Below, one piece after another: positions 57,845 through 64,000 of a stretch of DNA of 64,000 nucleotides. Below the pieces are notes generated by a model. That model was not told the DNA's origin. It worked only from the letters and a program-made list of their open reading frames with translations, and made no database searches. The DNA comes from Erpobdella octoculata (Eukaryota; Annelida; Clitellata; Hirudinida; Erpobdellidae). The stretch is taken from NCBI GenBank assembly GCA_963978895.1, contig OZ022241.1:20469073-20533072 (forward strand), given 5' to 3'. Position numbers and translations under genes: made by a program. The number at the start of each line of letters is the position of its first letter. Within the stretch, counting starts at the first letter, position 1.

Positions 57845-58600
57845 CTATATTATTAAAAATCTGTTTCATTGCCTGTTTGAATTGATTATCTTGGTGATGA
57901 CAATCTTCTTTAGAAATTATTATAGCAAATGGTATGGTATTTTTTCAGTACAAATCAAGTCATACTCATAGTCATAACGTGTACGATCTTTCACTAAGAA
58001 ATCTGTCTTTTTTACCAATGCTTTTATTAACTCGTCGGCTCTGTTTCTCTGTCTGTTTCAAATCTTGCAATCAATTTTTGAGTCACTTCCTGTTGATAGA
58101 TTTTTTTCAAACTTTGCATACATGCTCAAGATAGAAGACAATGCAATATTCAATTATTAGTTTTACAATAAGTCAATTAATTTAGTTAATTTTCTTGAGG
58201 ATTTTATCGAGGGGTTTCTTGAGGGTTTTCTTGAGGGTTTTCTTGACCACAAAACGCTAACCGACTGGCAGACTATTTTACCAAGTTAACACGAACCACA
58301 CTCACTGACCGCGATTCTCAAGCGTGTACGAAATTTTCATGAAAATAGTTGAGATATTTAAATTCGATGCTTTTTGATGATATTTTTATTATTATTACAA
58401 ATGCTTTTATTAACTCGTCGTCTCTGTTTCTCTGTCTGTCTGTTTGTTTCTCTGTCTGTTTCAAATCTTGCAATCAATTTTTGAGTCACTTCCTGATGAT
58501 AGATTTTTTCAAATTTTGCATACATGCTTAAAATAGAAGACAATGCAATATTCAATTATTAGTTTTACAATAAGTCAATTAATTTAGATAATTTTAATTA
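57845..58600 (+). repeat. Helitron-like 5' end and ~190-bp direct repeat
   Basis: TCTATATTATTAAAAATCTG after an A at 57844 is a Helitron-like start. Inside, 58009-58186 and 58400-58583 are direct repeats (GCTTTTATTAACTCGTCG, TTTGAGTCACTTCCTG, GAAGACAATGCAATATTCAA), with the second copy expanded in CTGTCTGTTT units. No CTAG end was located. Confidence 0.5.
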
Positions 58601-59025
58601 ATTTCGATATTTCGATATAATTAAGATATTTCGACTTTAACATAAAATAAAAGAGTAATATAAGAAAAAATTGATTGCAAAATTTGTGTTTTAATTACAT
58701 ATAAGAGCATTGGTTTTAAAAATTCGTTTTTAATTTACTTGTTTAGTAACAGAAATAGAAATTAAAACAAGAACTATTAATTTTTTAAAATATAATGTAA
58801 TAATTAATGAATAAATGTAAATGTATTAATTAATCAACAATGTAAATTAATAATAATAATAATATATTTTATAATGATTTATAAACTTTATATGGCAAAC
58901 TATCTCCCTGACTTACGGTTGACCTTGCATTATGCTGTGAATGGCTAAGTGTGAGCAAGCTATCTTAAAAACGATTTAAGTGTATAAAAAAATGTTTAGA
59001 AAAAAATTGCTGATTTTTGTGACCT
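58601..59025. other. No gene seen
   Basis: Very AT-rich, only short simple runs such as (AAT)n at 58848-58866. Confidence 0.5.
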
Positions 59026-59029
59026 TTAA

Positions 59030-60487
59030 CCCGTTTTTTTTTTGTTATTTCTAAGTTACTTGCTTATGTTTTAACAGATTTATTTTTATTATTTTTTATT
59101 TGAAAGAAAACTTTGAAAATTCACTATGCTCGTTTTTCGAACGGTGGTCGTATAGACTACTGAAAACGACAAAATGTTTAAAAGTCAATTTTTTTTGTTC
59201 TCAACGCAAACAATTATAATATAAATTTTAGGCTATAAACAGAAAAGCTAAAAACACATTTCTGACTTTATCAGTAACACAGTTCAATAAAATCCAAAAA
59301 TTTAACATTCAATAAATCAGTCAAGCAGTTCATGATAGTCGTTTCAGAACCGGAGTGTGCGGAAAGCACCAAAACAATTCCGATGAAGTCGTTTGCCGCA
59401 CTTGGCCCACATGTACAGTGTTTTGCCATAATTTTCCAGCTTGTAGCGACCTACTGTTTTCACCTTTTCCAGATCGTCACCATGGCCAGTTGCTGAATCT
59501 TCCCTATCGTTTTGTTTCTTCAACTGTGCATGAATTCATTTCATCGGTATAAAACAACCTAAACAGCCTATATGGGGTTTTTCAAGCAAAGCACCATTGT
59601 GGTGTTTCAAACTCGTTATATATAGACTGTTTTAAAAGTGGCTATTCAAATGACTCTTTTTGGTCCAAGTCCATTTCAATCGTTTTTGGCGTTTTGGTTG
59701 CCGCGGCATTGAACTGACCGTATTTGCGACCTACATTTCCTCACCCAAAAAACCGACACAGTCTAATCCCATCCCATCATTAGTATAATCAACTTCTACC
59801 TTCCCGGATATTACAAAGAATAATATTTCTTCTTCATTTGCTTATTCATCAGTCACGGGTTATGATGCGCCAAGGCGGAAGAATGACAAGTATGTCAACC
59901 TCAATGCTATCATCATCATCAAGAATTAGTTACATAGCTTCTTTCAACGTGAAAAAACGTTCTGTTTGACGCCTTTCATTTTTAAACTTTACAAACATTT
60001 CATTCGAAGAATGATATTTGCAAAAAACACTATCACCAATTCAACCACTGCACAACTATAAGCTGAATAAACTAGTTTCGACTCGTTCACATAAAGTACT
60101 CTATACGACCAACGATCGTAGAACGAGCATGACTCATACATGTTCAGATTGTGGGTTAGTGTAAACACAATAAAATTTAATTAACGTTGCTGTTTACTTT
60201 TGAGTACATCTTCTTTCGATATTTCAAACTTTTGTTATGATAACTCTCATGAAATTAGCATAATAAATTTTTTAAGTAATATTGGTCGAAAACCTTGAAA
60301 ATGCTCATATTCTAACCCAGATTAAACTACTTAATACGAATATAAAAATTATTAAAAAAAATTTATACAGTGTATTGAAGTTTTCTTAACATAAAAAAAA
60401 ACTTTTAACAGAAAAAAAATTACAACTTAATTTTATGCAACGCCAAAAATAAGTGTGTTCGTAAAACGTACGATGGTCCAAAACGGG
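59030..60487 (-). mobile_element. piggyBac deletion derivative
   Basis: Flanked by TTAA (59026-59029, 60488-60491) with inverted ends CCCGTTTT / AAAACGGG, the piggyBac signature. 1,458 bp versus ~2.5 kb for autonomous elements. Confidence 0.75.
59340..59960 (-). pseudogene. piggyBac transposase N-terminal remnant
   Basis: Minus-strand text includes an acidic start (DDDDSIEVDILVILPP), KTIEMDLDQKESFE, and LFRLFYTDEMNSCTVEETKR. The last matches the conserved piggyBac F-x-L-F-F-T-D-E-(x)n-E-T-N stretch. Multiple stops; the DDD catalytic region is absent. Confidence 0.6.
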
Positions 60488-60491
60488 TTAA

Positions 60492-61396
60492 CCTTGAATA
60501 TCTTAAGACGCAGCATGAGATTTTATGAGACTTTTGGGACAACATTAAGAATGTCAAAATAAAGGCTTATACAATTTTAAAGCTTATTATCTCTCATTCC
60601 GAGTTTGACTCTCATTTGGCTTGAATGACTGGAAAACAGTGGCTATCCCCCTCTATCTGCATCAGCATTTTTACCAGTCAAGAGATTACAACCCTATGGT
60701 TTTCTTTGCAATTTGCATCCAATGCATGATTCGCTACCGGTATGAAATATTAAAAAAATATACACATGGCTGAACACGCAAATTGGCGTGGGGAGACAAA
60801 AATGATGTTATGAATAATGTTGAACTGTGCTGCTGATAGTGCCAGAAAATAAATTTCATTTTTTTTTCTTTTTTTTCATTGCCTACACTCGTTTTATGAG
60901 TTTGTGCATTGTGAATAACAAAGTTCTTAAAGCTAAAAACTTGAGTCGCTTTCAGCAGTCTATTGACCAATGTTTGAAAAACAAACACATGGTAATTTTA
61001 AGGTTTTGTTTGAAATATGTCAAAAATATACATGTTGAAACATGAGCAACAAACTTAAAATAATTAATCAAATATAGTAAAAATCTTAATAATAAAGTTT
61101 TGGTCCTAAACAGTTTGAAAACCGTGCTTTATTTAAAATGTAAACAATTGCTTTGGAGAGACACTTTTGGAGACTTTTAAATTCTCTCTATATAAATCAA
61201 AAACTTTAATTAAAGAAAATGTAAGCATGTTAGAACTTTAGAACTTCCAAATTTTTATCCTGGATCATGTCATTAAAACTGAACTTGTGTTCAAAATAAG
61301 GGAAAGATTGAATAACAGAGAAGAGTTCAAAATTGAATAAATATGCCTTATTGTTTATTTTCCTCTCCAGTTGAGCCAATAGTACAAAGAAATGAA
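60492..61396. other. No gene seen
   Basis: Short frames on both strands overlap without domain signals. No repeats recognised. Confidence 0.45.
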
Positions 61397-61590
61397 ATGT
61401 GGCAATTTATAAAGTGCCTCTGAAAGAGCCTAGTGGTGCTAATCTTTAACATGCCCCACAGAGAGAAACAATTTTACCCGCTACTAAATTTTTGATAACA
61501 TGAGCTACTAGGCAGGGAGTATGAGTCAAACCGTGAAGCTTTCACATTCAAGGCTAACACTCTACCAACTCAGCTAACCTAGCACTAGTG
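61397..61590 (-). repeat. tRNA-derived SINE, family A, second copy
   Basis: Minus strand GTGCTAGGTTAGCTGAGTTG and CACGGTTTGACTCATACTCC, then GTGGGGCATGTTAAAGATTA, matching 28646-28840 with numerous changes (older copy). Confidence 0.75.
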
Positions 61591-61685
61591 GGTGTTTTGA
61601 GTAACCAGCATCTAGACTTTAGAGCATTTATTTATTTGAAAATTTACATAGTGCTGTCAATGTAAATACTTCTAGGGCGCTTAAC

Positions 61686-62690
61686 CATGGGTTGGCAACT
61701 CTGGCCCTGAAGGCCAAATGCATCCCTCGACCCTTAAATATGGCCCCACTTCATTGTGGCACTTATTATTAAATCCGACCTCCTAAAAATTCACAGAAAA
61801 ATATTGATTTTATGCATTGTAAGTAACTCAAACATGATCTTGGTTACTTCTATGAAATTGTGCAGATGCATTGTATTTTGCACCAGAAAGCCCTGTGTGC
61901 TAAGTTCTACATGCTAGTAGAAGTGATGGCTGTTGTACCAAAGATAGTCAACTCAATTCTCTCAAGTTCCTTCTGCTACTTTCAAAGTTCTTTTAGAGGA
62001 GGCCAAGACTGCATACAAAGACCATGTTCACAATGCTGAAGTACGCTGGCTTAGCCATGGAAAGATACTCAGCAGAGTGTTTGAGCACCCAGAACAAATG
62101 GCAGTATTCCTCACATGTCACATTTTTCAGGAATGCTATCTGAGTCACAACTTTTACTTTTGGCTGACATGCATTGAACACTAGCCTTCGAAGAAACAAT
62201 GTCCTCATCACAGACTTGTAATCATCAGTGAAGGTATTTGAAAGCAGGCTTTGATTGTGGGAGGTGCATTTAGTAGGAAGCAATTATGTCAAGCTCCTTT
62301 GTCTGATCTTGTGTGAGAATTTGAGTGATGTTTCGCATTTCATTGAAGTCATTGCTTGTCTGAGAGAAATGTATTACAACTATTTTCAGTACCTCAGGAA
62401 GTGTTCCCCTCATTTTATGCTTCTGACATCGTCATTCAATGTGCTTATTGAAGAATATTCAAGCCAGCTACAGATGGAGCTGTTGTATACAGCTACAAAT
62501 GGAGCTGTATTACAACTATTTTCAGTACCTCAGGAAGTGTTCCCCTCATTTTATGCTTCTGACATCATCATTCAGTGTGCTTATTGAAGAATATTCAAGC
62601 CAGCTACAGATGGAGCTGTTGGAGCTACAAACCAGTGACAGGCTCAAGGTAAATCTCATGGAAATAAAGCCACAATCTTTGTAATGGGAC
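61686..62690 (+). pseudogene. hAT relic (GTF2IRD2/ZBED-type)
   Basis: Starts GGTTGGCAACTCTGGCCCTG, a typical hAT terminal text. It contains EAKTAYKDHVHNAEVRWLSH then GKILSRVFE, the RWLS catalytic-domain motif of this hAT branch, and further frames broken by stops. Confidence 0.65.
62371..62635 (+). repeat. 136-bp tandem duplication
   Basis: 62371-62506 is repeated at 62507-62635 (GTATTACAACTATTTTCAGT ... CAGATGGAGCTGTTG) with two or three changes, inside the hAT relic. Confidence 0.85.
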
Positions 62691-62747
62691 AAAATTAATA
62701 ATAAACCACTACCTGAACTTATAATAAAATGTTTACATAATAAAAAA

Positions 62748-62992
62748 AGCATTTTTTAAAAAACAACGTTTTTCTTGCATCCTAAAAAGTATAAAATAAT
62801 ATTCCTATAATTCATATACAACGAAAAACGTTGCGGGCGCATTATTTTTTTATAACCATTTGTTTTATTAATGTTGTAGCCGTAGCCTATAATGTGCCCG
62901 CAACCTTTTCCGTTGTATATGAATTATAGGAATATTATGTTATACTTTTTAGGGCGCAAGAAAAACAATGTTTTTTTTTAAAAAGGTATTTT
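62748..62992. repeat. Fold-back (long inverted repeat) element
   Basis: Arms 62748-62845 and 62897-62992 are reverse complements with few mismatches (e.g. ATTCCTATAATTCATATACA versus TGTATATGAATTATAGGAAT). The loop is ~50 bp. It has no coding capacity. Confidence 0.8.
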
Positions 62993-63383
62993 TTATTATG
63001 CAATAATTATTTTCTACTTTTTCGTTTTTGATGGGTGAAATTTTATAAGAATTTGGACTTGCGAAATTTACTCGCGCTTTAAATATGAATAATTTCTCTC
63101 AGCATGTACTTACAGTTATGATTTTTGGATATGTTATAGATTAATGTTGATAGAATATAAATACCAATTCTGAGAAACCGGCGCCAACTAATAAAAAAGT
63201 TATAGGCAGACAAATCATAACTAATTACCTGGCAATGCGCGCTAATGAAGCAATGCAAATCTGGGTCCTGATAATGATTTATTTAAAGACATTATGTGAG
63301 TACCTAAATTCGTGAAAATTTGACTAACTACAGTTGAATCTATAATATAGTAGACCACGTCCCTGTTTAATGATTCTGTAACG

Positions 63384-63385
<2 letters not shown>
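62993..63385. other. No gene seen
   Basis: AT-rich, no supported feature. Confidence 0.45.

Positions 63386-63386
<1 letters not shown>

Positions 63387-63426
<40 letters not shown>
63387..63426. repeat. (TA)n microsatellite
   Basis: TA tract at the 3' terminus of the minus-strand PLE remnant. Confidence 0.9.
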
Positions 63427-63429
<3 letters not shown>

Positions 63430-63640
63430 CTTTCAGACACTCTTTATTAAAGACTATGGCCCATTTCTTATTACAAACTTTTTCTATCAGACGTGAAACT
63501 TTTCGAAAATCAGAAATACCAAGACACTTTTGAACGAACTGGTATATATTTTTATTAATGTTTTGGTCATGAGCTGACCTGCAGGTTTCGGCTTTATTAG
63601 CCATCATCAGAACTCATAAAACCAATTTACAGCTACAACG
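63427..63640 (-). mobile_element. PLE terminus with hammerhead motif
   Basis: Minus strand: HHR-6, then AAGAAATGGGCCATAGTCTT and AAGAGTGTCTGAAAGAACAT before (TA)n, the shared PLE terminal layout. Sequence from 63641 to the window end may be the upstream part of the same element but has no coding signal. Confidence 0.65.
63569..63617 (-). ncRNA. Hammerhead ribozyme-like motif (HHR-6), best-formed copy
   Basis: Stem I ATGAGTT/AGCTCAT (7 pairs, one G-U), CTGATGA, extra T, stem II GGCT/AGCC with AATAA loop, GAA, stem III ACCT/AGGT with GC loop, cleavage C at 63576 (GUC). All catalytic-core bases of a hammerhead are present apart from the additional T at the stem II base. Confidence 0.7.
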
Positions 63641-64000
63641 AAAATATATAAAGTGGTGTGGCGAGACATATCAGATATGTTTACACATCAATCGAGGTCA
63701 AAGTACAAAGAAGAGTAAAAGTAAAATATGAAAACCGCTAAGAAACAACCAAATTTTTTGCCTCGGAGTAAATAAATAAACAAAAAATAAACAAAAATAT
63801 AAGAAAAAATTACATGTGCTAAAATATACAACCAAATTAAGTAGTAAAATATAACTATTAAAAGAAAATTACTAATAAAAGCAAAGAGGTAAAATAATAA
63901 ACTAAGAATTTAAAGCTACAATTCAAAGATAATAGGATATCGATAAAATTGAGAGTTTAATTAAAAGTTGAAAATGATCAACGTCTACGTATAGTAATAT
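63641..64000. other. No gene seen to window end
   Basis: A-rich sequence without a frame or repeat that I can assign. Confidence 0.45.

Noticed and set aside
60734..61045. Short opposing ORFs of 72 and 84 codons
   Set aside because: No domain, no composition signal, and the two frames overlap on opposite strands in AT-rich sequence.

Overview
This is an AT-rich, intron-bearing, transposon-dense animal (metazoan, probably invertebrate) nuclear window. That rests on spliced genes with consistent phases, tRNA-derived SINEs, Penelope-like elements (PLEs), a CR1-type LINE, Ty3/Gypsy-type LTR elements, hAT and piggyBac relics and Helitron-like termini. No bacterial gene organisation is present and I cannot name the species.

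Only two host-type genes are visible, both on the minus strand. (1) Positions 1-7688 are one uninterrupted minus-strand reading frame of about 2,560 codons. It opens after a good splice acceptor and runs off the left edge. It encodes an enormous Thr/Ser/Pro-rich mucin-like protein with a 7-residue (21 bp) repeat block and about 79 copies of a 14-residue (42 bp) repeat. It is easy to miss because it has no initiator ATG or stop inside the window, and its plus-strand shadow looks like a Val-rich ORF. (2) Five exons between 57247 and 53264, all with matching phases and GT/AG borders, encode the last ~429 residues of a coiled-coil protein that resembles CCDC66-type centrosomal/ciliary proteins.

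The rest is a nested archive of mobile DNA. 9.2-14.6 kb: Helitron-like, gag, hAT and simple-repeat relics. 15.5-22.2 kb: an LTR element with gag-like and integrase parts but no reverse transcriptase. A 4 kb transposon with tandem-array termini has split it; that transposon carries 443 perfect copies of AAGAT, while a second inverted copy at 42.1-43.7 kb carries only about nine. 22.3-28.6 kb: PLE sequences, including a large inverted repeat. 28.6-36 kb: SINEs, a hAT-like element in (TA)n, a hAT inserted into a SINE with a perfect 8-bp duplication, and a Gypsy-like relic with integrase ahead of RT. 36.3-38.5 kb: a Helitron-like element with a hAT nested inside. 43.9-49.2 kb: a hAT deletion derivative and an apparently intact two-ORF LINE. 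49.3-53 kb: PLE terminus, Helitron-like element and BED/hAT relic. 57-64 kb: further repeats, a piggyBac deletion derivative with both TTAA sites, a hAT relic, a fold-back element and a PLE terminus.

The most interesting RNA signal is a set of six hammerhead-ribozyme-like motifs at PLE termini. Each has a CUGANGA-type box, a stem II, a GAA box, a short palindromic stem III and a closing stem I. Five of the six lie next to or near (TA)n tracts.
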